Source: Amycolatopsis regifaucium
Lineage (GTDB): Bacteria > Actinomycetota > Actinomycetes > Mycobacteriales > Pseudonocardiaceae
DNA length: 64,000 nucleotides
Assembly (NCBI RefSeq): GCF_001613935.1
Contig: NZ_LQCI01000009.1
Span: forward strand, 457,505 to 521,504
Direction of reading: 5' to 3'
Within the stretch, counting starts at the first letter, position 1, and every line of letters starts with the position of its first letter. Under the pieces are notes generated by a model. The model was not told where the DNA came from, did no database searches, and saw only the letters and a list, made by a program, of their open reading frames with translations. Both the position numbers and the translations under genes were made by a program. Shown here piece by piece: positions 19,427-27,640 of the stretch.

Positions 19427-20803
19427 TCAGGCCGGCTCCTCGGCCTTCTCTTCGGTGACGTCGGCGAGCTTCCAGCCACCCTTCCGTCGCAGCACGAAGA
19501 CGTAGTACGCGATCGACAGCAGGGCGACGCAGGCCGTGACGATCAGGCTCGGCCTGCCCACCGCCGGGTCGAGCAGGTTCTGGTAGACCACGAACACCAG
19601 GACGGCCAGCGCCAGCACCGGTGCGACCGGGAACCAGGGCATCCGGTACTTTGCATGCGCGGTCGCCCCGGAGCGGCGGCCGGCGATCGCGCCGAGGCAC
19701 AGCGCCGCGTAGACCGCCACGATCGACGTGCTCGTCACCACGAGCAGCAGTTTCGGATCGACGAAGCAGAGCAGCGCGGCCACCAGCCCGGTACCGACGG
19801 TGGCTACCCACGGCGTCCCGAACTTCGGATGCACCGCGGCCAGCGCGCGGTTGACCGGCGAAGGCCACGCGCGGTCGCGGCCACTGCTGAACAGCATCCG
19901 CGAGCTGATCAGCACGATCGCCAGCACCGCGTTGATGATCGCGAGCGCGACCGCCAGGCCGAGCACGGTGTCGAGCGTGCCGCCGCCACGCGAGTCGATG
20001 AAGTAGGACAGCATGTTCCCCGAGGCGAACAACGCGTTCAGATCTGGCGCGCCGAGCAGTACCGCGGTCACCGGGACCAGTTCGGCGAGGACCGTGATGC
20101 CGAGCGCGAACAGGATCGCGCGGGCGATACCGCGGGAGGCGTCCTGCGTCTCCTCGCCGAAGTACACCGCCGAGCCGTAGCCGTTGTAGGCGAAGATCGC
20201 GACCGAGGTGGCGATCGCGATGGCGCCGACCGTGGCCGGGCCGCCGTCCGGGGCGACCGGATGTGCGAGCAGTTCGCCGAACGAGCGTGCCGGGTTCAGC
20301 AGGCCGAGTGCGCTGACCACGATCAGCGCGAGGATCTCGATCGCCAGGAAGATCCCGGTGACCCAGGCGTTGAGCTTGATGTCGAATACCCCCACGACGG
20401 CGGCGACCGCGCACGTCACCGCCGCGATCACCGGGCCGGGCACGCCGGGCATCAGCACCCCGAGGTAGGTGCCGACGCCGAGCGCGATCACCGCGACGAT
20501 GAGCACCTGGGTGACGATCATCAGGCCCAGTACGGCGAACCCCGGCAGTCTGCCGAGGGTGCGGGTGACGATCGCGTACTCCCCGCCTGCCAGCGGGAAC
20601 GCCGACGCGAGTTCGGCGTAGACGAAGGCCATGAACACGCCGACGACCGCGGCGGCCACGAAGCTGTAGAAGGCGCCCGTACCGGCGCCGGCGACGACCC
20701 CCGGCGCGATGATGAAGACCGACGAGGCCGGGCTGATCGCGGAGAGCGTGATGAGCAGCGTGCCGAGGGTGCGCAGACCACGGCGAAGAGCGGGAGTGGA
20801 CAC
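19427..20803 (-). CDS. APC-superfamily amino acid permease
   Basis: 458 residues and about 12 membrane helices; TM1 region LRTLGTLLITLSAISPASSVF with a helix break, then EYAIVTRTLGRLPGF as in LAT/APA-like permeases. GTG at 20803 chosen because GGAGG lies 6 nt upstream; an ATG-like extension to 20866 would run through a 23-bp operator. Divergent from the TetR-peptidase operon and sharing its operator type, so it probably imports amino acids or peptides handled by the peptidase. Confidence 0.85.
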   Translation of the reverse strand: MSTPALRRGLRTLGTLLITLSAISPASSVFIIAPGVVAGAGTGAFYSFVAAAVVGVFMAFVYAELASAFPLAGGEYAIVTRTLGRLPGFAVLGLMIVTQVLIVAVIALGVGTYLGVLMPGVPGPVIAAVTCAVAAVVGVFDIKLNAWVTGIFLAIEILALIVVSALGLLNPARSFGELLAHPVAPDGGPATVGAIAIATSVAIFAYNGYGSAVYFGEETQDASRGIARAILFALGITVLAELVPVTAVLLGAPDLNALFASGNMLSYFIDSRGGGTLDTVLGLAVALAIINAVLAIVLISSRMLFSSGRDRAWPSPVNRALAAVHPKFGTPWVATVGTGLVAALLCFVDPKLLLVVTSTSIVAVYAALCLGAIAGRRSGATAHAKYRMPWFPVAPVLALAVLVFVVYQNLLDPAVGRPSLIVTACVALLSIAYYVFVLRRKGGWKLADVTEEKAEEPA

Positions 20804-20832
20804 GGCCGACCTCCAGTGGGGGCGGGAATCGG

Positions 20833-20855
20833 TTCTTTGAGTCTCCTTCGAAAAA
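20833..20855. promoter_or_regulatory. TetR operator, permease-proximal copy
   Basis: Nine-base half-sites TTCTTTGAG and TTCGAAAAA, on opposite strands, separated by TCTCC. It matches the second copy 90 bp away in half-site sequence and spacing (9-5-9). Confidence 0.65.
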
Positions 20856-20922
20856 CTGTTGAGCACGCATCAAAGGCCCTTCTCGTTGTGACGTCAAGAG
20901 CAGATCCGGATCCGGGGTTGCG

Positions 20923-20945
20923 TTTTTTGAACAACCTTCGAAGAA
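20923..20945. promoter_or_regulatory. TetR operator, tetR-proximal copy
   Basis: Half-sites TTTTTTGAA and TTCGAAGAA around CAACC, ending 7 bp before the regulator's ATG and overlapping the likely SD. Suggests autorepression and coordinate control of the permease gene. Confidence 0.65.
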
Positions 20946-20952
20946 TGGAGGC

Positions 20953-21564
20953 ATGGCGAGACCGAGCAAGGCACCGGAACGACGAGCCGAGCTGATCGAG
21001 GTGGCGAGACGGGCCGTCCTCGAACGCGGCGTGCTGAACCTGCGGCTGCGGGACATCGCCGAGGGCGCGGGCCTGTCGTCCGGATCGATCCTGTACTACT
21101 TCCCCACCCTCGACGACCTGCTCCGAGAGGTGCAGCGGGAGGCGGTCGCGCGCTTCTGCTCGGCGAGGGAACAGGCCGCCGCCGCGAAGACGGATCCTGG
21201 CGAGCGGCTGCGCTCGATGATCCGCAGCGGCCTGCCGACCGGCCCGGACGACGAACTCTGCGTGCTGCTCTACGAACTCGGCACCATCGCCCGGCGCGAT
21301 CCCGTGTACGCCGCGCGGCACATCACGCTCTTCGAACAGCAGGTGCGGATCTACACCGGCATCCTCGAAGCCGGCGCGGCCACCGGCGAGTTCGCCCTGA
21401 CCGCGGACGCGGTGTCGATCGCGCGGAACCTGGTCGCACTGGAGGACGGCTACGGCCTGCACCTCACCCAGGCCGTGCCGACACTGGAAACCGCCACCGC
21501 CGAAGCGATGTTGCTCTCCTACGCCCGCACCGCCACCGCGCACCCCTTGGAGGAACTGTCATGA
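20953..21564 (+). CDS. TetR-family transcriptional regulator
   Basis: 203 residues. N-terminal HTH: ERRAELIEVARRAVLERGVLNLRLRDIAEGAGLSSGSILYYFPTLDDLL split over residues 10-60, followed by a helical ligand domain. ATG follows GGAGG. Its stop overlaps the peptidase start by 4 bp, so the two are one operon; the permease is divergent. Two matching inverted repeats lie in the intergenic region. Confidence 0.92.
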   Translation: MARPSKAPERRAELIEVARRAVLERGVLNLRLRDIAEGAGLSSGSILYYFPTLDDLLREVQREAVARFCSAREQAAAAKTDPGERLRSMIRSGLPTGPDDELCVLLYELGTIARRDPVYAARHITLFEQQVRIYTGILEAGAATGEFALTADAVSIARNLVALEDGYGLHLTQAVPTLETATAEAMLLSYARTATAHPLEELS

Positions 21565-22625
21565 CCCGCGCCCGCGACCTGGGTGTCCCCCTGTCCGGCC
21601 GGACCGGCGAGCACAACGCGCTCACCGACGTCCCCGGTGTCGAGGTCGGCTTCACGACGATCGTCGAGGGCGACTCGGTGCGCACCGGCGTCACCGCCGT
21701 CCTGCCGCGCGGACGCGAGGAGTTCGCCGTGCCGTGCGCGGCCGGGACGGATGCCCTCAACGGCAACGGCGAGATGACCGGCACCGCCTGGCTGGCCGAG
21801 ACCGGATCGCTGACCTTGCCGGTGCTGATCACCTCGACGCACGCTGTCGGCCCGTGTCACCGCGGCGTGATCGATTGGGTGGTCCGCGAACGACCTGACG
21901 TGGCCGCCGAATGGCTGCTGCCGGTGATCGCCGAAACCTGGGACGGCTACCTGAACGACAGCACCGCGCCGACCATCCACAGTGGACACGCCATCGCCGC
22001 GATCGACGCCGCGCGGGGCGGGGCGCTCGACGAAGGCTCCGTCGGCGGCGGGACCGGGATGACCTGCTACGGCTTCAAGGGCGGCACCGGCACGGCCTCG
22101 CGCCTGGTGTCCTATGGGGACGACGAGTACACCGTGGGCGTGTTGGTACAGGCCAACTTCGGCTCACGCCGCGAACTCACCGTCGCCGGCGAACCGGTCG
22201 GGCTCGAACTGGGCGAGGACAACCCGATGGAGGAGGCGTGGACGGCGCCGCCGGGCGCGGGTTCGGTGATCGTGCTCGTAGGCACCGACGCTCCCTTGCT
22301 GCCCGGCCAGTGCACCTCGCTCGCACGCCGGGTCCCGCTCGGCCTCGCGCGGACCGGCACCACGGGCTCGCATTTCTCCGGTGACCTCTTCCTCGCCTTC
22401 AGCACGGCGAACCCGGGCGCGCTCACCAGCCGGTTCCCGCGCACCGAGGAGGCCGAGTACGAGAGCCTCCGATTCGTTCCCTGGGGCAGGCTCGACCCGT
22501 TCTTCGAAGCCGTGGTGCAGGCGACCGAAGAGGCGGTGCTCAACGCGCTCTTCGCGAACGAGGAGACGACCGGTCACCGAGGTCACCGGGTTCCCGCCCT
22601 CCCGACGTCACGTTGGCGCGCTTGA
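21561..22625 (+). CDS. P1 (S58, DmpA-like) family aminopeptidase
   Basis: 354 residues of the N-terminal-nucleophile family of DmpA and beta-peptidyl aminopeptidases. N-terminus LTDVPGVEVGFTT and the glycine-rich stretch GSVGGGTGMTCYGFKGG are typical. The autocleavage site is expected at Gly-Ser in GTTGSHFSGDLFLAFST (serine near residue 275), giving the new N-terminal Ser nucleophile. Known members cut N-terminal D-amino acid, beta-amino acid or small amide residues. Coupled to TetR. Confidence 0.88.
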   Translation: MTRARDLGVPLSGRTGEHNALTDVPGVEVGFTTIVEGDSVRTGVTAVLPRGREEFAVPCAAGTDALNGNGEMTGTAWLAETGSLTLPVLITSTHAVGPCHRGVIDWVVRERPDVAAEWLLPVIAETWDGYLNDSTAPTIHSGHAIAAIDAARGGALDEGSVGGGTGMTCYGFKGGTGTASRLVSYGDDEYTVGVLVQANFGSRRELTVAGEPVGLELGEDNPMEEAWTAPPGAGSVIVLVGTDAPLLPGQCTSLARRVPLGLARTGTTGSHFSGDLFLAFSTANPGALTSRFPRTEEAEYESLRFVPWGRLDPFFEAVVQATEEAVLNALFANEETTGHRGHRVPALPTSRWRA

Positions 22626-22697
22626 CCCCGCGCGTTTAATCCTCTGAATGCGGTAGTTGCGTGTACAAGGACCGCATCCAGAGGACGAAACGCGGGG
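22624..22697. repeat. Family-2 hairpin between convergent genes
   Basis: Arms run GACCCCGCGTTTAATCCTCT... and its complement ...GAGGACGAAACGCGGGGTC, about 28 nt with a few mismatches and a loop near GTAGTTGCGTGTACAAGG. Overlaps the peptidase stop and abuts the SARP stop: a bidirectional terminator. Confidence 0.8.
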
Positions 22698-25487
22698 TCA
22701 GGAACCGGACAGGGCGCCGAGCAGGCGTGCGCAGGCGGCCGCGCTGCTGCGGTTGCCCGCCCCGGTGAACTGCGAGGACGCGCCGGTCAGCACCTTCGCG
22801 GCGGCCTGCCGCTCCCCCAATGTCGTGTAGGTCCGGCCGATGTCGAGCCGGACCTGCGCGGCGCAGAGTTCGTCGGAGAGCGATTCGAGCAGTTCCAAAG
22901 CGCGGCGCAGGCAGGACATCGCGCCGCGCGGGTCCTTGCGCCGCAGATGCAACTGTCCTTGCCTGCGCAGGACGAGTGCCATCCGGTGCGGATCATCCAG
23001 TTCGACGCAGAGCCGCCAGGCCTCGTCCAGCTCCGCCTCGGCTTCGTCGAGCAGGTCGAGTTCGGCGCTCGCGACGGCGTGCGACGTGTGGAGATGCGCC
23101 ATGCCGAGCACGTCGCCGATCTCGGTGAAGATCGCCAGCGCGCGTTTCGCGGTCGCTCGTGATTCCTCGGGCCGTCCGGTCGACCGCGCGACGACGCAGA
23201 GTCCGGTCAGCGCTCTGGCCCGCCCGGCGGGATCACCGATGCGTTCACTGATCCGGTACGACTCGATGAGCGCCCTGGTGGCCTCCGGATAGTCGTCCCA
23301 GTACAGGTGGAGCTGGCCGATTCCGCGCAGCAGGGCGGCTTCCCCGCGTGCGCGTCCCGACGCCCTCGCCGCTACGAGCGCCCGCCGATGACACCGCGAC
23401 CATTCCGCGTACAGTCCACTGTGGTCGAAGTAGGACGCCGCGACGACGGCGATCTCCCAGGCCAGTTCCCCGAGTCCGGCATCCGCCGCTTGCGAGACGG
23501 CGGCTTCCAGCGCGGGAAGTTCGCCCTGGAACCATGAATGTGGTTCGGCCACCAGCGTTTCGTCGACGGCCGTACGGGCGGCCGTGCCGGGTTCGGGCAG
23601 CAGCACACTGCCGGGCAATCGGCCGGCCGCCTTCTCCGCGAGCCAGAGCCACCCGCCGAGCACCCGCTCGACGGTGTCCGCGCGCTCGCGCTCCGGCTCG
23701 GCGCTCACCTCCTCGACGGCGAACGCGCGCAGCAGGTCGTGTACCCGGTAGCGGGGGATACCACCGGTTCCGCGACAGACCGGCTGGATCATGTGCCGGT
23801 GTCTCAGATCTTCGAGCACGCCATCGACGTGAACAGGGTCGCCGCCGTCGGCGAGCCCGGCCGCCCAGGCGGGGAAATCGGCCGCGGGCAGGAGCCCCAG
23901 CCTGCGGAAGAGCCGCTGCCCATCCGGCGCCAGTTGGCGGTAGCCCAGGGAAAGACTGCTGCGGACCGCGAGATCTCCGGCACGAAGCCAGTCGAGCCGC
24001 CGCCGTTCGACCGACAGCTCGACGGCGACGTCGGCCAGTCTCCAGCCGGAGCGATCACCGATCCGGCTCCCGACGATCCGCAGTGCCAGCGGCAACCCGC
24101 CGCAGTACTCGAGAACCTGTTGAGCGGCATCGGAATCCTCGTCGATCTCGCCGCTGCCGGTGAGCCTCGCGAGCAGCGCGGCCGCGTCGGCAGGCGGCAG
24201 GACGTCCAGCGGGACCGGGCGGCCGATTTCGAGGCCGTCCAGGGCGAACCTGCTCGTGACGAGCACCGCGCAGCCGCCGCCGGCGGGCAGCAACGGCCGG
24301 AGCTGGGCCTCACCCGCGGCGTCGTCGAGGACCAGCAGGACCCGGCGCCCATGGACCATACTCCGGAACAGGCAGGCGCTTTCGTCGACGTCGGCGGGGA
24401 TCGCGTCGGAGGGAACGCCGAACGCGCGGAGAAATCCGGCGAGTACGGCCTCCGGCGACCGTGGTTCGGTCGTGGTGCCGCGGAGGGAGGCGAACAGCCT
24501 GCCGTCCGGATACTCCTCGGCCACCTCGTGCGCGAGCCGGATCGCCAAGGACGACTTCCCGATCCCGCCCGCGCCGGTGAGCAGCAGGACGCGCGGTGTC
24601 CCGCGGTCCCCGGCCGGGACCAATTCCGCCAGCAGGTCCTTGACCAGCGCCTCGCGGCCGACGAAGTCCGGAATGCCGGGGGGCAACTGGCTCGGCACCG
24701 CAGGTTCCCGGTACGCGGGATACTCGCGCGCGGTCATCTTCGGGCCGTCACACAGGATCTCCTCCTGCAGCGCGCGGATCGCCGAGGACGGTTCCACGCC
24801 AAGTTCGTCGACAAGCCTGCGGCGCCATTTCCCGTAGACGTCGAGTGCCTCGGCCATCCGGCCCGCCCTGGCGAGCGCGGTCATCAGCTGCCCGCAGGTC
24901 CGTTCGCGGAACGGGGCCGCGGCGAGCATGTCGCGCAGCTCCGGCACCAGCCGCTCGTGCTCGCCGAGCCCGAGTTCGGCCTCGACCCGGTCTTCCAGCA
25001 CGGAAAGCCGCTGATCCTCCCAGCGCGCGACGACCTCGGCCGCGACGGGAACCCCGGCGAGCACCGGCCCGCGCCACAGCGCGAGCGCTTCCTGGAACCG
25101 TCGCGCCGCCTCGCGGTGACTTCCGCGCGCGAGCAGTTCGCGGCCGTGGGCGGCCAGGCAGGTGAACCGGCCGCCGTCGGTCTCCTCCGGTCGCGCGTCG
25201 AGCAGGTACGCCGCTCCCCTGGTGAGGATCGGCTGATCGCCCAGCGGTGACCGCAGAGCCCGACGAAGGCCGGAGACCAGCCCCTGGACCTGCACTTTCG
25301 CCGACGCCGGCGGAGCGGCACCCCAGAGTTCGTCGATGATCCGGTCGCAGGAGACGAGTTGCCCGGCCTGGATGAGCAGCAGCGCGAAGAGCCGTCGGGC
25401 CTGAGGTGGACCGAGTGGGAGATCCGCACCCTCCCATTCGGCGGCCGGCTCCCCCAGTAAGCGATAAAAGCGTGCTCCTGTCCTCAT
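22698..25487 (-). CDS. SARP/AfsR-type regulator with NB-ARC and TPR domains
   Basis: 929 residues. N-terminal winged-helix transcription-activator domain (ARRLFALLLIQAGQLVSCDRIIDELWG), a bacterial transcriptional activator (BTAD) domain to about residue 245, NB-ARC ATPase with P-loop GAGGIGKSS near 305 and LLVLDDAAGEAQLRPLLP, then TPR repeats in the C-terminal 300 residues. Members switch on secondary-metabolite clusters. It is divergent from the radical SAM locus and is its likely pathway regulator. Ends at a family-2 hairpin. Confidence 0.92.
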   Translation of the reverse strand: MRTGARFYRLLGEPAAEWEGADLPLGPPQARRLFALLLIQAGQLVSCDRIIDELWGAAPPASAKVQVQGLVSGLRRALRSPLGDQPILTRGAAYLLDARPEETDGGRFTCLAAHGRELLARGSHREAARRFQEALALWRGPVLAGVPVAAEVVARWEDQRLSVLEDRVEAELGLGEHERLVPELRDMLAAAPFRERTCGQLMTALARAGRMAEALDVYGKWRRRLVDELGVEPSSAIRALQEEILCDGPKMTAREYPAYREPAVPSQLPPGIPDFVGREALVKDLLAELVPAGDRGTPRVLLLTGAGGIGKSSLAIRLAHEVAEEYPDGRLFASLRGTTTEPRSPEAVLAGFLRAFGVPSDAIPADVDESACLFRSMVHGRRVLLVLDDAAGEAQLRPLLPAGGGCAVLVTSRFALDGLEIGRPVPLDVLPPADAAALLARLTGSGEIDEDSDAAQQVLEYCGGLPLALRIVGSRIGDRSGWRLADVAVELSVERRRLDWLRAGDLAVRSSLSLGYRQLAPDGQRLFRRLGLLPAADFPAWAAGLADGGDPVHVDGVLEDLRHRHMIQPVCRGTGGIPRYRVHDLLRAFAVEEVSAEPERERADTVERVLGGWLWLAEKAAGRLPGSVLLPEPGTAARTAVDETLVAEPHSWFQGELPALEAAVSQAADAGLGELAWEIAVVAASYFDHSGLYAEWSRCHRRALVAARASGRARGEAALLRGIGQLHLYWDDYPEATRALIESYRISERIGDPAGRARALTGLCVVARSTGRPEESRATAKRALAIFTEIGDVLGMAHLHTSHAVASAELDLLDEAEAELDEAWRLCVELDDPHRMALVLRRQGQLHLRRKDPRGAMSCLRRALELLESLSDELCAAQVRLDIGRTYTTLGERQAAAKVLTGASSQFTGAGNRSSAAACARLLGALSGS

Positions 25488-25502
25488 GAAGCCCCCTTTA
25501 AT

Positions 25503-25527
25503 GTGACACCTAGCTCAAGAGTGTCAC
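25503..25527. promoter_or_regulatory. Inverted repeat upstream of the SARP gene
   Basis: GTGACAC at 25503-25509 and GTGTCAC at 25521-25527 are perfect inverses with an 11-base spacer, centred about 28 bp before the SARP start. Could be an operator for autoregulation or another regulator. SARPs usually bind direct repeats, so the binder is open. Confidence 0.4.
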
Positions 25528-25752
25528 GGCATAGCGGAAGCCGGCGTCATCCGTTCGGGCGAATCGCTCAACGGTCATGAGCGGGACAGGACTCACAGCG
25601 CTTGTCGGGGCGAAAATCAGCCGACGTTGCGGAATCGGCGCGAACAGGCAGCACGACAGCGAGTTTCGTCATGCGGCCGGACGATCCCGGCGTCCCATCG
25701 CCGCTGACGTCACCCGCGTCCGACTCGGAACGAGCCGCACGCGTCCCGGTCG

Positions 25753-25992
25753 TCAGTCACCGTGTTCGTTCCGCGCGGCCCGCTGCTGCGCCAGGTCGCG
25801 GACCATGGTGTTCATCAATCCCATGGATCGCGACAGCGACGCCTGGTACTCGGGCGAGTTCCATCGGGCCCGGATGCCCTGCCAAAGGCAGTGCCAGGTG
25901 CAGAACGCGATGACGCGCTGCGGTGAACCGCTGATTTCCCATCGACGTCCGCACGTTTCGCAGCAGTTCACGTTCACCTGCTTCCTCACCAT
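25753..25992 (-). CDS. Small cysteine-rich protein, possible zinc ribbon
   Basis: 79 residues from the ATG at 25992. Two cysteine pairs, NCCETCGRRW and FCTWHCLW, could bind zinc; the rest is helical and basic (IRARWNSPEYQASLSRS). Codon use matches the neighbours. No clear SD, so it may be leaderless or start at an adjacent GTG. It lies alone between the SARP gene and the radical SAM gene and may be DNA-binding. Not recognised. Confidence 0.5.
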   Translation of the reverse strand: MVRKQVNVNCCETCGRRWEISGSPQRVIAFCTWHCLWQGIRARWNSPEYQASLSRSMGLMNTMVRDLAQQRAARNEHGD

Positions 25993-26314
25993 CGGTCGAG
26001 TATCACCGCGGACGCTCCGCGCTGCAACGGACTCCACCCCACAGACCGCATCCCACGACGCTCCGACCTTCACGACGGGTGGCCGATTGCTTATCCGGCA
26101 GTCGTTCGGCTACCTGGGTTCGAATCGCGTCGTCGGACTTCCCCATACCGACAGGAATAGGAATTCCGCGAACACCTTCGGGGCGATATGCGACTGTTGC
26201 GCCAACCGAGTGTAAACGTTATTCCGCCGTTGCGAGGACGTTCGCGACGGCGGTAGCGTGAAAAAGCAAGCCGAAGTGGAAACAAATTCGGGATGCGACA
26301 CAGGGGGTCCGACG
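25993..26314. other. Intergenic region before the radical SAM gene
   Basis: 322 bp with lower GC than its surroundings in the last 150 bp. I see no gene. It must hold the promoter of the radical SAM operon. Confidence 0.5.
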
Positions 26315-27343
26315 ATGGGCGCGCCCGCCCGGCCGACGAACATCATTTGGGATATCACCTACGCGTGCCCATTGCGATGTATCCATTGTTACTCCGAATC
26401 CGGTCGACGGCCGACCCGGCAATTGAGCCTGAACGAACAACTACGAGTTGCGGATTCGATTATCGAGCTTCAGCCGAAGATGGTGGCGCTGGCCGGTGGC
26501 GAACCGCTCGTGGTGAAGGGGATATTCGAGGTCGCGGACCGCTTGTCGCGAGCAGGTATCCATGTCGTGTGCTATTCCGGCGGATGGCCGATGAAACCGG
26601 ACATGGTCGAGAAGTTGATGCGCTGCTGCGCCACGGTGACGATCAGCCTCGATGGACCGACCGCGCGGGTGCACGACCGGATCCGCGGCCGCGCCGGCTC
26701 GTTCGACCGGGCCATGGCGGCATTGCGGATGCTCGACGACGCGGTGCTCGACGATGGGCCGCCCGGGTTCCGGTTCGGCATCGACACCGTGGTGGTGCGC
26801 AGCAACTTCGAGGTTCACGAGGAGATGTGCACTTCGATCGCGCCCCGCTTCCCGGCACTGAAGTTCCTCGATCTGGGCGCCGTCATCCCGGCGGGCCTGG
26901 CCAGCAGGCCGGGATTCGCCGAGCATGAACTGCTCTCCGATGCCCAGGTCGAACAGCTGGGCAGTGCCGCCTGGACCCGGCACCTGCGGTCACTCGCACC
27001 GCCATCGGTGACCGTCACCTGCACGGACAACCTCGACTTGCGCATGAAGCCGGACCAGGGGATCGACAACTTCACGGCGTTGCAGATCGAGCCCGACGGC
27101 GAAGTCAGGGCGATGCCGATCTACGAAGGTACCGTCGGCAGTCTCCTCCACGAGTCCGGCGAGACATTATGGCACCGCGCGATCGAACGATGGAGTCATC
27201 CTTTCGTCACCGAAATCCTGTCCTCTGTTCACACGGTCGAAGAATGGTCCGAAGCCGCCCGACGAATCGACTACCATTTCGGTTCGGAAGCCGTGCGTGC
27301 CCGCATCGACCGACGGCCGGGATTCACTGGAGCATGCGTTTGA
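26315..27343 (+). CDS. Radical SAM enzyme with degenerate SPASM-like C-terminus
   Basis: 342 residues from the ATG at 26315, which has AGGGGG 7 nt upstream; a GTG at 26258 would add 19 residues with no good SD. Cx3Cx2C cluster motif CPLRCIHC near residue 20, GGEP SAM motif at ALAGGEPLV, and TISLDGPTARVHDRIRG as in peptide-modifying radical SAM enzymes. The C-terminal part keeps the SPASM-like pattern GEVRAMPIYEGTVGSLLHES but lacks the cysteines that bind auxiliary clusters. Followed by a micro-ORF, an exporter and a peptidase, so it likely modifies a peptide. Confidence 0.88.
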   Translation: MGAPARPTNIIWDITYACPLRCIHCYSESGRRPTRQLSLNEQLRVADSIIELQPKMVALAGGEPLVVKGIFEVADRLSRAGIHVVCYSGGWPMKPDMVEKLMRCCATVTISLDGPTARVHDRIRGRAGSFDRAMAALRMLDDAVLDDGPPGFRFGIDTVVVRSNFEVHEEMCTSIAPRFPALKFLDLGAVIPAGLASRPGFAEHELLSDAQVEQLGSAAWTRHLRSLAPPSVTVTCTDNLDLRMKPDQGIDNFTALQIEPDGEVRAMPIYEGTVGSLLHESGETLWHRAIERWSHPFVTEILSSVHTVEEWSEAARRIDYHFGSEAVRARIDRRPGFTGACV

Positions 27344-27464
27344 TTCCACTGTTTCAATTCCGTGAGTCCCCGGCTCCCACCGCGGCACTGATTTCCCGTT
27401 CCGGGGGATCACCGTGCCACCCCGGCGCATCGATTCTTTCACGGAAGAAAGGAGGTGAACGACC

Positions 27465-27500
27465 ATGGCGTACTGGCCCCCCACGAAGGTCTCCCACTGA
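27465..27500 (+). CDS. 11-residue micro-ORF MAYWPPTKVSH, candidate RiPP precursor or leader peptide
   Basis: ATG at 27465 is preceded by AAGGAGGTGA 5 nt upstream, one of the strongest Shine-Dalgarno sequences in the window. The product is Met-Ala-Tyr-Trp-Pro-Pro-Thr-Lys-Val-Ser-His. It lies 121 bp after the radical SAM gene and 141 bp before the MFS gene. Two hairpins follow, the first overlapping its stop. It may be an ultra-short precursor peptide for the radical SAM enzyme, or a leader peptide for attenuation of the exporter. The ribosome-binding site is seen; function is inferred. Confidence 0.5.
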   Translation: MAYWPPTKVSH

Positions 27501-27558
27501 CCCCAGTCAGTGCATCCGGCCGAAGAGTGCGATGCTCCCGCCTACGGGCGGGGGCATC
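27495..27558 (+). promoter_or_regulatory. Two hairpins after the micro-ORF, attenuator-like
   Basis: First stem CACTGAC / GTCAGTG (27495-27501, 27506-27512) with loop CCCA includes the micro-ORF stop codon. Second stem GATGCTCCCGCC / GGCGGGGGCATC (27531-27542, 27547-27558), 12 bp with one G-T pair. Either a terminator after the peptide gene or a ribosome-controlled attenuator before the exporter. Confidence 0.5.
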
Positions 27559-27640
27559 GCCATGGTGAAGACCACCGGCGTCGGGTGACAGCCTGAGAGA
27601 ATCGCCGTGACCCGGATGACGAAGACGAACTAGGGGTGGG

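Noticed and set aside
27360..27390. GTG micro-ORF MSPRLPPRH between the radical SAM gene and MAYWPPTKVSH
   Set aside because: No ribosome-binding site, unlike the ORF at 27465.
27465..27500. A classical Trp-operon leader peptide
   Set aside because: Only one Trp codon and no tryptophan genes nearby.
27562..27636. Two more micro-ORFs, MVKTTGVG and MTRMTKTN, before the MFS gene
   Set aside because: Weak or absent Shine-Dalgarno, and the first starts just after a strong hairpin. Kept out of the annotation though their position is suggestive.
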